Shown one piece after another: positions 18,174-27,144 of a stretch of 64,000 bases of DNA. Positions within the stretch are counted from its first letter, which is position 1. Every line of letters starts with the position of its first letter. A program made the position numbers and the translations under genes. The DNA comes from an uncultured Prevotellaceae bacterium. GTDB lineage: Bacteria; Bacteroidota; Bacteroidia; Bacteroidales; Bacteroidaceae. Location: positions 1 to 64,000 of the forward strand of contig OMZS01000026.1 of assembly GCA_900315565.1 (NCBI GenBank), read 5' to 3'. Below the pieces are notes generated by a model. The model was not told the DNA's origin. It ran no database searches and saw only the letters and a program-made list of their open reading frames with translations.

Positions 18174-19985
18174 CTATTCCTTCAAATATTTCCTCAGTTT
18201 TATCTTTCTGATGAGCACCTTACTCTCGCTGCCCCCATCTTTGGCTTTCTGCCACAGTTCCAGGGCTTTCAAAATATTGTTGTTCATGGCATAGATGTCA
18301 CCGCCATGCTCCAGAATCACGTCACTGGCTGTGGTGTCGTTCTGGATGGCCTGGTCGATGTAGATTTGCGCTTCGGCGTAACGCTCTTGCTTGAAAAGTA
18401 TCCATGCATAAGTGTCCAGGAAAGTGCTGTTGGTGGGTTGTGCCTTGATTGTACGGAAACTCATCCGTTCGGCCTTCTGCAGCTCACGATTCTCTTCACT
18501 CAGGTAGTAGGCATAGTTGTTCAGGCAGCCCCAGTTGTCGTCTTTCCATTGCAAACAGCTGTCGTAAGCGGCGTATGCCTCGTTGGCCAACCCCTTGTCA
18601 TGAAGTATGTCGCCCATCATGGCATAGAAGTCCGACACGATGTTTTTGTTGCTCTGTTCGTTGATCTGACTCACTCCACGACGAAAAGCCTGCAGGGCAG
18701 AGTCTTTTTTCTCTTTCTGGTAGTAAGCTACTCCCTCGAAGTAGTAAAAGGCCATTTCATCGGGAATATATTGTTGCGCCTGTCGCGACAGTTCTATCAC
18801 GCGGTCGTAGTTCTGCGTTTTCCAGATGTTCTGAATGAGTTGCAACCGAGCATCGCTGTCGTCGGGCGTAAGGGCCAGCACCCGCTCAAGGGCCACGTTC
18901 ACCGAGTCGTCAGGCATGTCCTTCAAGTTCATGTAGGCCGCCAAGAGCGAGGCCATGCTGGCATCCTTGGGGTTGGCCTCGTAGATTCGGTCGAACAAGG
19001 CAAGCACCTGTGTACTGTCACCCCCGCTCAGCTCGCTTTCTTGGATGACCTGACGCATCAGCAGCACTTTCGTGTCGCTGGGAGTTTTGGCGCTGATGAG
19101 CATGCGTTCTTGCATCTGACGTGCTATGGAGTCTTGCCCGTCTGCCTTGTAATAGTCGGCCAGTGCGGTTTGCGCCAGTACATTGTCGGGCTCTTCTTTC
19201 AGCACATGCTCATATTCGGCTAGGGCCTCGGCCTTGCGATCGTTTTGCAGCAACCAGTTGCCCATCATCACGCGGTAGTTCAGGTCGTTGGGGTGGCGTT
19301 GAGCCAACAGCTTTAGTTCGTTCAATGCTTCTTTTTTCTTTCCTTGCTGGTCGTAAATACTCATGCGACCTAGTGAAAGCTGCTCATTAGGACCGTCAGA
19401 AGCCTCCATGCGATTGACGGTTTCCAACATTTTGGCATAGTTTTTCTCACTGCCATATAGGCGCAGAAGCATGGCGAGCACGTCTGAACGGCTCTTGTTG
19501 CCCTCGTATAGACGCTCATAAACAGAGGTGGCGTCGGCCAGATTTCCTTCGTTGACATAAACCTGCGCCAACCGCTCCATGTAGTCGCTGTTGTCGGGAT
19601 TCAGTTCGGCGGCTTTCTTGAAACAGTTCATTGCAAGCGTGTCTTGCTGCATTTCACCGTAATAAGCAGCCAGCAGGTAATAGACCTCGGCAGCACCGGG
19701 GTTGATTTGCTGACAGTGGCGCAACAAGTCGAAAGCCTCGTCGTATTTCTCAGCCAACTGCAGCTTCACAGCTTCTTCGAAAAAATAGGTAAAGCGAAGA
19801 CTGTCGTTGTGGCTCAGCGGTTTCAGGCTTTTAGTTGTGAACTTCTTCCCCTGAACGGCCTGGGTCTGTTTCAAAGAACTTGTTGACATGGCTCCGCGAT
19901 AGCCACAACCCGTCAGTGTGGCTGCCAGCAGCATAAACAAGACGATACGCGTCGTTTGTTTTTGTATCATATCTGTCAACATCAT
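18174..19985 (-). CDS. TPR-repeat lipoprotein
   Basis: A 603-residue lipoprotein with many tetratricopeptide repeats. The lipobox is LTGCGY near residue 27; the signal peptide may really start at the ATG giving MIQKQTTRIVLF (19970). Repeats run through most of the protein, for example AEVYYLLAAYYGEMQQDTLA, and NLADATSVYERLYEGNKS. Such proteins are scaffolds on the periplasmic face of the outer membrane. It lies between dut and the DUF4292 gene in a series that is recurrent in Bacteroidales and seems tied to envelope upkeep. The binding partner is unknown. The stop is 71 bases before the DUF4292 start. Confidence 0.8.
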   Translation of the reverse strand: MMLTDMIQKQTTRIVLFMLLAATLTGCGYRGAMSTSSLKQTQAVQGKKFTTKSLKPLSHNDSLRFTYFFEEAVKLQLAEKYDEAFDLLRHCQQINPGAAEVYYLLAAYYGEMQQDTLAMNCFKKAAELNPDNSDYMERLAQVYVNEGNLADATSVYERLYEGNKSRSDVLAMLLRLYGSEKNYAKMLETVNRMEASDGPNEQLSLGRMSIYDQQGKKKEALNELKLLAQRHPNDLNYRVMMGNWLLQNDRKAEALAEYEHVLKEEPDNVLAQTALADYYKADGQDSIARQMQERMLISAKTPSDTKVLLMRQVIQESELSGGDSTQVLALFDRIYEANPKDASMASLLAAYMNLKDMPDDSVNVALERVLALTPDDSDARLQLIQNIWKTQNYDRVIELSRQAQQYIPDEMAFYYFEGVAYYQKEKKDSALQAFRRGVSQINEQSNKNIVSDFYAMMGDILHDKGLANEAYAAYDSCLQWKDDNWGCLNNYAYYLSEENRELQKAERMSFRTIKAQPTNSTFLDTYAWILFKQERYAEAQIYIDQAIQNDTTASDVILEHGGDIYAMNNNILKALELWQKAKDGGSESKVLIRKIKLRKYLKE

Positions 19986-20003
19986 TTCAATCTATATCGA
20001 TTC

Positions 20004-20438
20004 CTATCTTATTCCCGTGTGGCCATAACCGCCAGCTCCGCGTTCAGTCTCGTCGAGCTCTTCCACTTCCACAAACTCACCTTGCTCATGGCGTGCAATC
20101 ACCATTTGTGCAATACGTTCGCCGTCGTTCACCACAAATTCCTCCTGCGACAAATTCACCAGACAAACGCCTACTTCGCCACGATAATCGGCATCAATGG
20201 TACCAGGGGTATTAATCACCGTGATGCCATGTTTTAAGGCTAATCCGCTCCGTGGGCGCACTTGGGCCTCGTAACCCTCAGGAAGGGCAATAAAAAGCCC
20301 GGTCTTAATCAATTTGCGCTCCAATGGGCGAAGCGTAATTGGTTCATCCAGATTAGCGCGCAAATCCATACCGGCACTCTGTGCTGTAGCATACTTGGGC
20401 AGCGGCTGATGGCCTTTATTGATTACTTTTATCTTCAT
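20004..20438 (-). CDS. dut: dUTP diphosphatase
   Basis: Trimeric dUTPase that hydrolyses dUTP to dUMP and pyrophosphate, keeping uracil out of DNA and feeding thymidylate synthesis. The five motifs are present in order: [33 protein letters not shown] and the C-terminal [10 protein letters not shown]. The length of 144 residues is normal. I chose ATG 20436-20438 (MKIKVINKG); the open frame extends 18 residues upstream but without family resemblance. It is the first gene of the minus-strand series leading to the EnvC-like gene. A -7-like element (CAAAATTA, 20539-20546 on the plus strand) lies about 100 bases upstream. Confidence 0.95.
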   Translation of the reverse strand: MKIKVINKGHQPLPKYATAQSAGMDLRANLDEPITLRPLERKLIKTGLFIALPEGYEAQVRPRSGLALKHGITVINTPGTIDADYRGEVGVCLVNLSQEEFVVNDGERIAQMVIARHEQGEFVEVEELDETERGAGGYGHTGIR

Positions 20439-20658
20439 TGCTTTTATTGTCGTTTCGTTTTCTAAATACCTAAAATTGCTAACGGCGTTCAAACGGAGAC
20501 GTTCTGTCTGTTCCCTTCTCCCACCCTATATTGAGTTGCAAAATTAATCATTCATTCTCAAAATGCCATCATTTTCACCTTATTTAATAAAAAATACCAC
20601 CAACGACATCTGTAATCCGCCTTTTTTGAGGCATAAAAAAAGAAAAGCGAAGTTTCCT

Positions 20659-20689
20659 TTTGTCTTTTGCCCACTTAATTGTAACTTTG
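20659..20689 (+). promoter_or_regulatory. Bacteroidetes promoter for dgt
   Basis: TTTG at 20659-20662, a 19-nt spacer, then TAACTTTG at 20682-20689. This is a full match to the -33/-7 consensus. Transcription would start at or within a few bases of the ATG at 20696, so the message is probably leaderless or nearly so. Confidence 0.7.
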
Positions 20690-20695
20690 CGCACA

Positions 20696-22036
20696 ATGAT
20701 GAACTGGAAATCTCTTATCTCCAACAAGCGTCTCGGCCAGGAAGGCCGTCATGCTGAGCGTCACGACGACCGCAGTGAGTTCAGGCGCGATTACGACCGG
20801 CTGATTTTCTCTGCACCCTTCCGTCGCATGCAAAACAAAACACAGGTGTTTCCTTTGCCGGGAAGCATCTTTGTTCACAACCGGCTCACTCACTCGCTCG
20901 AAGTGGCCAGCGTGGGGCGTTCTTTGGGCGACGACGTGGCTAGGCGACTGCTCGAGCGGCATCCTGAGTTGCGCGGCACTTTCTTCGAGGAGATAGGCAA
21001 TGTGGTGTCTGCTGCATGCCTGGCTCATGACATGGGCAATCCGCCATTCGGACATTCGGGCGAAAAAGCCATTCAGGCCTATTTCACCGAGGCCGAGGGG
21101 GCGTCGCTCAGAGAAAAAGTGAGTCCACAGTTTTGGAGCGACATTACTCATTTTGAAGGCAATGCCAACGTTTTCCGCATACTGACCCATCGGTTCAAGG
21201 GGCGCCGTGAGGGAGGCTTTGTCATGACTTATGCCACATTAGGTAGCATCGTGAAATATCCTTTTTCGTCGGCTGTAGCTGGAGACAAAGGCAAGTTCGG
21301 CTTTTTCGCTACAGAGGAGGACACATACAAGAGAATTGCCGATGAAATGGGCATTCTTTGTTTCTCAGAACCAGGCCAACCATTACGTTATGCGCGTCAC
21401 CCTTTAGTGTGGCTGGTCGAGGCTGCCGACGACATCTGTTATGAGATTATGGACATTGAGGACTCTCACAAACTGAAGATTCTCTCGTTCGAAGAAACAT
21501 CTGGCATGCTACTCAGTTTCTTCAGCGAGGAGCAAAAGCAGAAAATCTGCCAACGCATCATCGACGAGAACATTACTGACAACAATGAGAAAGTGATTTA
21601 CATGCGAGCCAGTGTCATCGGACTCCTAGAACGCGAGTGTGTAGAGGCTTTTGTACAACACGAAGAGGAGATTCTTAATGGCACACTCACAGGAAGCCTT
21701 ATCGACCATATCAGTCCGCGGCTTCGCGACGCTTACAAAGCATGTGTAAAAATGAGCGTTAAAAAGATTTACAACAGCAAACCAGTGCTTGACGTAGAGC
21801 TGTCGGGCTACAAAATCATCGAAACACTCATGGACAGCCTCATTCAGGCGGCAGTCTTTCCTGAGAAATTCCACTCAAAACAACTCATTGGCCGAGTTAG
21901 CAGCCAATACCACATCGACTCGCCCGACTTGGAGACACGCATCATGGCCATGATTGATTTTATCAGTGGTATGACCGATGTCTATGCACTCGACATTTAC
22001 CAGAAAATCAATGGTATATCGTTGCCCATTGTCTGA
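20696..22036 (+). CDS. dgt: dGTP triphosphohydrolase, HD superfamily
   Basis: HD-domain enzyme that removes triphosphate from dGTP or other dNTPs, controlling nucleotide pools. The metal-binding pattern is H66 (NRLTHSLEV), H111-D112 (CLAHDMGNPPFGHSGE) and a later aspartate in EAADDICYEIMDIE. The N-terminal RLGQEGR...SEFRRDYDRLIFS is typical of the family. Length is about 446 residues. Start: two consecutive ATGs at 20696 and 20699; the strong promoter immediately upstream excludes the earlier in-frame ATG at 20660. It diverges from dut, so the two nucleotide-pool genes sit back to back. No defect is seen. Confidence 0.9.
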   Translation: MMNWKSLISNKRLGQEGRHAERHDDRSEFRRDYDRLIFSAPFRRMQNKTQVFPLPGSIFVHNRLTHSLEVASVGRSLGDDVARRLLERHPELRGTFFEEIGNVVSAACLAHDMGNPPFGHSGEKAIQAYFTEAEGASLREKVSPQFWSDITHFEGNANVFRILTHRFKGRREGGFVMTYATLGSIVKYPFSSAVAGDKGKFGFFATEEDTYKRIADEMGILCFSEPGQPLRYARHPLVWLVEAADDICYEIMDIEDSHKLKILSFEETSGMLLSFFSEEQKQKICQRIIDENITDNNEKVIYMRASVIGLLERECVEAFVQHEEEILNGTLTGSLIDHISPRLRDAYKACVKMSVKKIYNSKPVLDVELSGYKIIETLMDSLIQAAVFPEKFHSKQLIGRVSSQYHIDSPDLETRIMAMIDFISGMTDVYALDIYQKINGISLPIV

Positions 22037-22050
22037 GGCTTTCCAGCCCC

Positions 22051-23055
22051 CTACTCTTCTGCTATAATTCCTTCTTTGTAAATCACCTTGTTGGCACCCG
22101 ATGTAATATGAAGAGCATTGGGATGCTGGCGAATGAAACTGTCAATGTGGCGTACGCGCTTTTCTTGTAATATCTCGTCAACGGCAATCAAAATGCCCGT
22201 TTCCTCCACGTCGCCAAAACCATAGTTAATGGCTGTTCCAAAGAGTTTCATCGTGGGCGAAAGGTTCATGTAGGCGTTCACCAGCGGCGGAATGTTGAAG
22301 CCCAGGCGGCGTATCTCGCGATTCAAAATCCGGTAGTCTTTCCTAAAGTCATTTTCACAGAAAAGAGCTTCCAATTCTTTCTCGTCAGTTTCTATTTTAA
22401 GCGGTTTCATCGGGATAATCAGGTTCTCCTTATCGTCAAAATGCTTCTTCAGGAAATAAAGAATCATGTCGCGCCCCTTGCGGACGTAAGAGGGATACAT
22501 GGTCATTTTCCCGAAGAAATATTTCACGTTGGGCTTAATGACGGTGAGAGCACCAAGTCCGTCCCAAAGGTTGTCGAGCGCAAAAAGACTTTTGGCTCCC
22601 ATACGCGAGCTCTGGTAAGGCAGCGACACGAAAGAGCGTCCCAGCTCAATGGTTCGGGGCATGTACTCTTCGATAAACTTTTTTGAGAAATGGAACATGT
22701 GGCTGGTGGCCAATATAGGCTGTCCGTTGTCATCAATTTTCCAGTCGGTACCCGCCAGGTAGCGGTATCCTCCAATAATTTCCTCTGCCTCCGGATTCCA
22801 CACAATGAGTTGCTTGTAGCAATTCTCACAAGTGTCAAACTCGTCAATATCCACCTCCTTGCCAGTGCCGCCGCCCGCCTCGCGGAAAGCTATTTCGCGC
22901 AGACGGCCAATTTCTAACATCACGTTGGGTGCTTCATGCGCCGTGACGACATAAATCTCATTGTTGCTTTTGTTCGTCATGCGCATTTGACGCTCTGGTG
23001 TCAGCTCGCTTTTCAGCAGCTCTTTGCTCACTGGCTGAATAATCTCTTGTTCCAT
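22051..23055 (-). CDS. glsB: Glycine/ornithine-type lipid N-acyltransferase
   Basis: A 334-residue GNAT-like acyltransferase of the OlsB/hemolysin-like group. It contains IGRLREIAFREAGGGTGKE, ILATSHMFHFSKKFIEEYMP and RTIELGRSFVSLPYQ, characteristic of enzymes that load a 3-hydroxy fatty acid onto an amino acid. In Bacteroides thetaiotaomicron the equivalent, GlsB, makes the first step of glycine lipids. It follows the PlsC-type gene by 48 bases in the same direction, which fits the glsA-glsB pair: N-acylation here and O-acylation by GlsA. The enzyme should work at the inner face of the cytoplasmic membrane. The amino acid used (glycine) is inferred from relatives. Confidence 0.8.
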   Translation of the reverse strand: MEQEIIQPVSKELLKSELTPERQMRMTNKSNNEIYVVTAHEAPNVMLEIGRLREIAFREAGGGTGKEVDIDEFDTCENCYKQLIVWNPEAEEIIGGYRYLAGTDWKIDDNGQPILATSHMFHFSKKFIEEYMPRTIELGRSFVSLPYQSSRMGAKSLFALDNLWDGLGALTVIKPNVKYFFGKMTMYPSYVRKGRDMILYFLKKHFDDKENLIIPMKPLKIETDEKELEALFCENDFRKDYRILNREIRRLGFNIPPLVNAYMNLSPTMKLFGTAINYGFGDVEETGILIAVDEILQEKRVRHIDSFIRQHPNALHITSGANKVIYKEGIIAEE

Positions 23056-23103
23056 CTTCTATGTTTGCTGTTTTTATTCTTATTGGGGGAGGTATGAATT
23101 CTT

Positions 23104-23919
23104 TTACAACTTATAGACTTCTTCTTTTACGAAATTCGCCCATTCCAACGGAGTTTTCTGTTTGTCGAATGTTTGCCAGGGTATGGGCTTGCCAATTCTC
23201 ACATGGAATGTCTTGCCCACGTTTTTATACATTTCATCTACCAGAAAAAGCATGGCCAGATTGAATGGCAGATGCTTGTCGCTGAAATTGGCCAGCCGGT
23301 AGAAAAAATTCGAGTTATGTCCGTCAAAATGAATGGGCACTACGTCGCGGTGGGTCTGAACACTTTTCGTAATAAACGTTTTTGTCCAAGGCAAGTCTTT
23401 TATCTCACCGTCTTGCTTTCTCGAGCAGATGCCTGCCGGGAACATGAGCATGTGGTTCTGACTGGTAAAACCAGCCTGCACCATGGCCGGAAAATCGCGA
23501 CTCTGTTTGCCTGTTTTGTTAATGGGAATACAGAGAGGGGCTAATCCGGGCAGATTCATCAGAATGTCGTTCACCAGATAGCGGAAGTTCCCGTCGTAAT
23601 GGTTGCCGATAACTGCTCCCAAAGCCACCCCGTCGATTCCACCCAGCGGATGGTTGCTAACAAAAGTGTAGAGCCGGCCATCATTTTTGTCGGGCAGATT
23701 CTCGGTTCCTTCTACACGCAAGTCCATTTCAAGGTATTTCACGCAAGAGTTGAGCCACTCCACGCCTTTCTCGTCGCGGTGCTCCCAAAGGAAAGCGTTC
23801 ACTTGGTCCTGATGCACTAAGCGTTTGAGCCATCCTGTGGGTACAAAGCGAGCTTTCTTTCCAATTTTGCTGGCCAGAATGTCATCAACGTCAACGGTCT
23901 TCTGTGTGATTTTTTCCAT
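23104..23919 (-). CDS. glsA: PlsC-type O-acyltransferase for glycine lipids
   Basis: A 271-residue acyltransferase of the lysophosphatidic-acid acyltransferase superfamily. The catalytic box is NHPLGGIDG, with five residues between His and Asp as in the glycine-lipid group, and the second block is MFPAGICSRK. The start is the ATG at 23917-23919 (MEKITQKTVDVDD); the open frame extends seven residues further without support. It lies directly upstream of the OlsB-like gene and probably completes glycine lipids by adding the second fatty acid. An intrinsic terminator (24001-24039) separates it from the HU-HIG/smalltalk pair. Function is inferred from pairing and motifs. Confidence 0.78.
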   Translation of the reverse strand: MEKITQKTVDVDDILASKIGKKARFVPTGWLKRLVHQDQVNAFLWEHRDEKGVEWLNSCVKYLEMDLRVEGTENLPDKNDGRLYTFVSNHPLGGIDGVALGAVIGNHYDGNFRYLVNDILMNLPGLAPLCIPINKTGKQSRDFPAMVQAGFTSQNHMLMFPAGICSRKQDGEIKDLPWTKTFITKSVQTHRDVVPIHFDGHNSNFFYRLANFSDKHLPFNLAMLFLVDEMYKNVGKTFHVRIGKPIPWQTFDKQKTPLEWANFVKEEVYKL

Positions 23920-24000
23920 GCTCAAGTGTTTCAAGTTCACTCATCTATTAATTTGCAAAAGTAACGTTTCTTTTTCAAAATCATTCCTATTTTACAAAAA

Positions 24001-24039
24001 AAGTTCAAAAACAAGTGCATTTTTCTTGTTTTTGAACTT
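24001..24039 (-). terminator. Intrinsic terminator after the smalltalk gene
   Basis: AAGTTCAAAAACAAG (24001-24015) pairs perfectly with CTTGTTTTTGAACTT (24025-24039) around a 9-nt loop. On the minus strand it is followed by a T-run. It ends the HU-HIG/smalltalk transcript. Confidence 0.75.
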
Positions 24040-24125
24040 TTTTCATGTCATTCTGTGGCCAGCCCTTTCGTTTGTTTCTTGCCAGGCAAGGTAAAGTTTA
24101 GGGGTGTGGCCCTTTCAGCGTTTAC

Positions 24126-24242
24126 TTACATGCAGCTGGCTATTCCAAAGGTCGTTGCGATGGCCGTCAGGATAGTGATGATCAGCTGCAACAGCATTTT
24201 CCACGTTTCGCGTTTCATTCTGGTAGCATTTTTAGTAGGCAT
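24126..24242 (-). CDS. Smalltalk family small membrane protein
   Basis: A 38-residue protein beginning MPTKNATRMKRETWKMLLQ and ending in a hydrophobic helix, TILTAIATTFGIASCM. The pattern KxETWKxxxQxIITxLTAIATTxG...SCM is that of the 'smalltalk' proteins of Bacteroides and Prevotella. A second possible start is the Met at residue 9 (24218), which gives the shorter form commonly seen. It begins 6 bases after the HU-HIG stop in the same direction, the usual arrangement. It probably inserts in the inner membrane; the function is unknown. Confidence 0.75.
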   Translation of the reverse strand: MPTKNATRMKRETWKMLLQLIITILTAIATTFGIASCM

Positions 24243-24248
24243 ACATCT

Positions 24249-24662
24249 TTATGCAGAAAGCTTGCCGTCATAGTCGTCCATCTCCTTGATGGTGGCCACC
24301 TGCTTCAGAGCATTCGAACGGTAGTTGCCAGTGGCACGTGCGCGCAGCTTGTAACCGGTGATGTTCTCCTGTGCGCTGAACTGCTCTGCACTCTCTGCAC
24401 CGGTGCTCTTGATGCCGACGGAGAAGATGGCGAGGTCGTCAATCTTCACGGCGATGCCCTCAAGGGTCAGTTCCTGAATGCAGTCCACCATGTCGGTGAG
24501 CAGTCCCTTGATGACCCCACGCGAGAAAACGGTGTTGTGCTTTGACATGTGGCTGGCGAGTCCGTCGATGCCGATGGTCTGGTTCACTACGGCCTTGGCA
24601 TACACCTTGCCGTCAGTCAGCTCGTTGTTCGAGCTTGCCTTGTACTTGCGATACTTCAACAT
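24249..24662 (-). CDS. HU-HIG family DNA-binding protein
   Basis: A 137-residue HU/IHF-like protein of the Bacteroidetes HU-HIG type. The order is MLKYRKYK start, VYAKAVVNQTIGIDGLASHM, the HU core SRGVIKGLLTDMVDCIQELT, then the strand region KIDDLAIFSVGIKS and a basic C-terminal arm (YKLRARATGNYRSNAL). It should bind DNA without strong sequence preference and help shape the nucleoid or local promoter structure. A consensus promoter lies about 140 bases upstream, and the smalltalk gene follows after 6 bases. The specific role is unknown. Length and start are typical. Confidence 0.8.
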   Translation of the reverse strand: MLKYRKYKASSNNELTDGKVYAKAVVNQTIGIDGLASHMSKHNTVFSRGVIKGLLTDMVDCIQELTLEGIAVKIDDLAIFSVGIKSTGAESAEQFSAQENITGYKLRARATGNYRSNALKQVATIKEMDDYDGKLSA

Positions 24663-24803
24663 AATAGTAAGTTTTAGTTAGGTTTGTAATAGGGTTTAAT
24701 TGTTCTCTGTGTCAATGTAGCGGTTTACTTTTTTTGATGTTTTTGTTTTTCACAGGCCTGTTTCATGTTTCTTTCATCATTGTCAGTTCGCTTTTGACAA
24801 GTG

Positions 24804-24835
24804 CAAAGGTATAGCCACAAATCCTTTCCACCAAA
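24804..24835 (-). promoter_or_regulatory. Promoter for HU-HIG/smalltalk
   Basis: On the minus strand: TTTG (plus CAAA 24832-24835), a 20-nt spacer, TACCTTTG (plus CAAAGGTA 24804-24811). This leaves a leader of roughly 130 nt before the HU-HIG start. Confidence 0.65.
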
Positions 24836-24853
24836 TTTTACGGCCTTTTCGCC

Positions 24854-24986
24854 CCGTTAATGGATGTTAACGGAGCGGACGGAAATAAGAATCTCAGAAT
24901 TTTTTCATACGCTTGTTTAGTTAAGTTTACTTAATTAATTTTCGGTTTCTTCAGTGCCTGTTCCCACTTACGCAAGACAGGCACTG
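24854..24986. repeat. Two inverted repeats between HU-HIG and the TonB receptor
   Basis: CCGTTAA/TTAACGG at 24854-24873, and a perfect 10-bp pair CAGTGCCTGT (24952-24961) / ACAGGCACTG (24977-24986) with a 15-nt loop. The second lies 47 bases after the TonB-receptor stop and may end that transcript, but it has no T-run. Nothing else of note lies in this roughly 370-base gap apart from the HU-HIG promoter. Confidence 0.5.
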
Positions 24987-25032
24987 TTGCAAAAGCCAAT
25001 CCGTCACGACATACTTTCCGCCCATCACAGAT

Positions 25033-27141
25033 TTACTTACTATACTCAATGGTGCGCACTTGCTGCTGGTTGTTGGTTTGCTTGGCATTCACCTTTTCTC
25101 CTCCACTGAAATTCCAGCGCAGGGTTAAGCTGATGGTTTGGCAGGGTTCATGGTTGGCGTATCTGCTCTCGAATCCGTTGCCACTGATGTCGAGCACACG
25201 GTGGTGCCTAAGCAAAAGTCCTTCGGCGGATAGTGAAAGGCCTTTCCCGAAATCGTGGTCTATGCTGGCCCTTAGTTGCGATACGCCGTGGTAGAGTCTG
25301 TTCGAGGCGCGGTAGGTGGGTTCCCAGTTGCCGCTCATTGTGGCCGATGTCTTCTTGGTCAGGCTGAAGTTGTGATTCATGCTGAAGTATGTCCGTTTCT
25401 GCCACTTGTCGTAGAGTATTCCTCCCACCGTTTCGTTCTGGTTGGCCAGCAGAAAGCGTGCCATCAGGCTAGTTGTCCACCAAGCCGTCAGTTTCTTTCT
25501 GAAATTAGCCGAGATGCCGGCAAATTTTGCGGTGAGCTCGTTGTTGCGTGGCTGCACCATTATGACTCCGTCGGCTCTGGTGGTCTGCTCATACACGCGG
25601 TTGTTGTAGTCCTGCTCGTAGTAGGCCGACAGCCTCAGCGTATTGTCGAAAAGCGACAAGGTTATCCCCACAGCATCTTCCGAGGGTGCTATCAGATTCG
25701 GGTTTCCCATGCTGCACTCGTTGTTGGCCACCCATAGGATGTTGGGGTTGAGCGTGGAATAGGGCAGCGCGCTGATGGCGTGGCGATAGTAGGCGCTCAG
25801 CTCGTGCTTTCCGTCTTTGTCGAGCGGTATAGATGCCTGTACCGTGGGGTTTATCGAGTTCTGGGTATTGGTCACGTCGGTTCCCTTCAGTCTGTCGGTG
25901 TATTCTATGCGGTTCATCTGCCAGTTCAGTCCTGCAGTCCATTTCAGTCTTTTTATCTTACCTTCCAGTGTGGCAAATGCCAGGGGGGTAAGTCCTTTGG
26001 CCCTTGTGTCTTCGGCCTCGCTGTTCAGCCGCTGGTTGCCTGAGAATGCGTTGTTGGTGGTGTTGTATTCTACCACTTGCTGCTGGACCGATGCTCCTAT
26101 GCTTAGTGTCGGAGCATTCTGCTGTTCCGCCCTGCCCAGTCGCATCTGCAGCTTGGCCTCCAGTTCTGCCAGCGTGGTCCGTTCTTTCGTGTCGTAGTGT
26201 TCATCGCCGTCGTAGCAGGTGTTTTGTTTTTTCTGCTGGCTCAGCAGGTCGGCGTTCACTTCTATCCTCATCCCCCTGTCGGCAAGCTGGTTGATATATT
26301 GCAGCGTTCCCTGCACCAGGCTGCGCTTGGTGTCGTTGTCGAGCACATTGGGGGTGGTGCCATTCGTCAGAGTGCTCCTTTTCTGCTCATTGCCGTGGTA
26401 GAAGGTGCGCAGAGCACCGCCCAGCGTGCTGTGGCCGTCAATGTCGTAGGTGATGCTCAGCCTGTTGAAGGGCAGACTGATGCTGTAGGTGTTTTCGGTT
26501 TGCTCGTCCGTCTTCTGGCCGTTGTTGTATAGATAGGAATTTGCTTCGGCCCCCTTTTGCCGTCCGCCGTACCAGTATATGTTGTCGACGATGCTCCACC
26601 GTCCGCTCACGAAGTTGATCAGCGCGTAGGGCATCAGTGTGGTGCGTCCGTATTTCAGGTCTGTGTCGGTGGTCATTCTCAGGTTGCCATAGTGTCCGTT
26701 GTCCTTCGGTTTCCTCATGGTCAGCCTCAGGATGCCTCCCTTGTTGGTGGCATTATTACTGCTGCCTGCCACGTATTCCACTTCTGCCGAGTTCAGCACG
26801 TCGGCAGGCAGTTTGAGTATGTCGTCGCTGCTAACCTTCATTCCGTTCAGGTAGAAAATACTTACCGGCTTTCCGTCGGTTTTCACCACTCCGTCTTCCA
26901 CGCTGATGCCTGGCAGGAATCCCAGCAGCTGGCCCACCGTCTTTCCCTTGCAGAGCGGCTCGTCCTTCAGGTTGATGGTGTAGCCACGTGCCGAGTTGCG
27001 GATGCGGCTGGCCTGGATAGTTACTTCTTGAAGCTCCATCTCACGGAAAATACTGTCGGCTCTGGCTATGCTGTCAGTTTGCTGTGCAAAAGATGACACG
27101 GTGAAAAAGAGGAGAATCGGAAGAATGTGTTGTCTTTTCAT
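25033..27141 (-). CDS. TonB-dependent outer-membrane receptor, OMP_b-brl_3 type
   Basis: A 702-residue outer-membrane receptor. The signal peptide is MKRQHILPILLFFTVSSFAQ; a plug domain runs from about residue 35 to 150 (LQEVTIQASRI, LLGFLPGISVEDG, VEYVAGSSNNATNKGGILRL); the rest is a beta-barrel ending in SLTLRWNFSGG. It has no CarboxypepD-type N-terminal extension and no SusD partner, so it belongs to the 'outer membrane beta-barrel' group rather than classical SusC. It starts 3 bases after the stop of a SPASM-only protein, which implies translational coupling and a shared job. The substrate may be a modified peptide; that is inference from the neighbour. Confidence 0.82.
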   Translation of the reverse strand: MKRQHILPILLFFTVSSFAQQTDSIARADSIFREMELQEVTIQASRIRNSARGYTINLKDEPLCKGKTVGQLLGFLPGISVEDGVVKTDGKPVSIFYLNGMKVSSDDILKLPADVLNSAEVEYVAGSSNNATNKGGILRLTMRKPKDNGHYGNLRMTTDTDLKYGRTTLMPYALINFVSGRWSIVDNIYWYGGRQKGAEANSYLYNNGQKTDEQTENTYSISLPFNRLSITYDIDGHSTLGGALRTFYHGNEQKRSTLTNGTTPNVLDNDTKRSLVQGTLQYINQLADRGMRIEVNADLLSQQKKQNTCYDGDEHYDTKERTTLAELEAKLQMRLGRAEQQNAPTLSIGASVQQQVVEYNTTNNAFSGNQRLNSEAEDTRAKGLTPLAFATLEGKIKRLKWTAGLNWQMNRIEYTDRLKGTDVTNTQNSINPTVQASIPLDKDGKHELSAYYRHAISALPYSTLNPNILWVANNECSMGNPNLIAPSEDAVGITLSLFDNTLRLSAYYEQDYNNRVYEQTTRADGVIMVQPRNNELTAKFAGISANFRKKLTAWWTTSLMARFLLANQNETVGGILYDKWQKRTYFSMNHNFSLTKKTSATMSGNWEPTYRASNRLYHGVSQLRASIDHDFGKGLSLSAEGLLLRHHRVLDISGNGFESRYANHEPCQTISLTLRWNFSGGEKVNAKQTNNQQQVRTIEYSK

Positions 27142-27144
27142 GTA

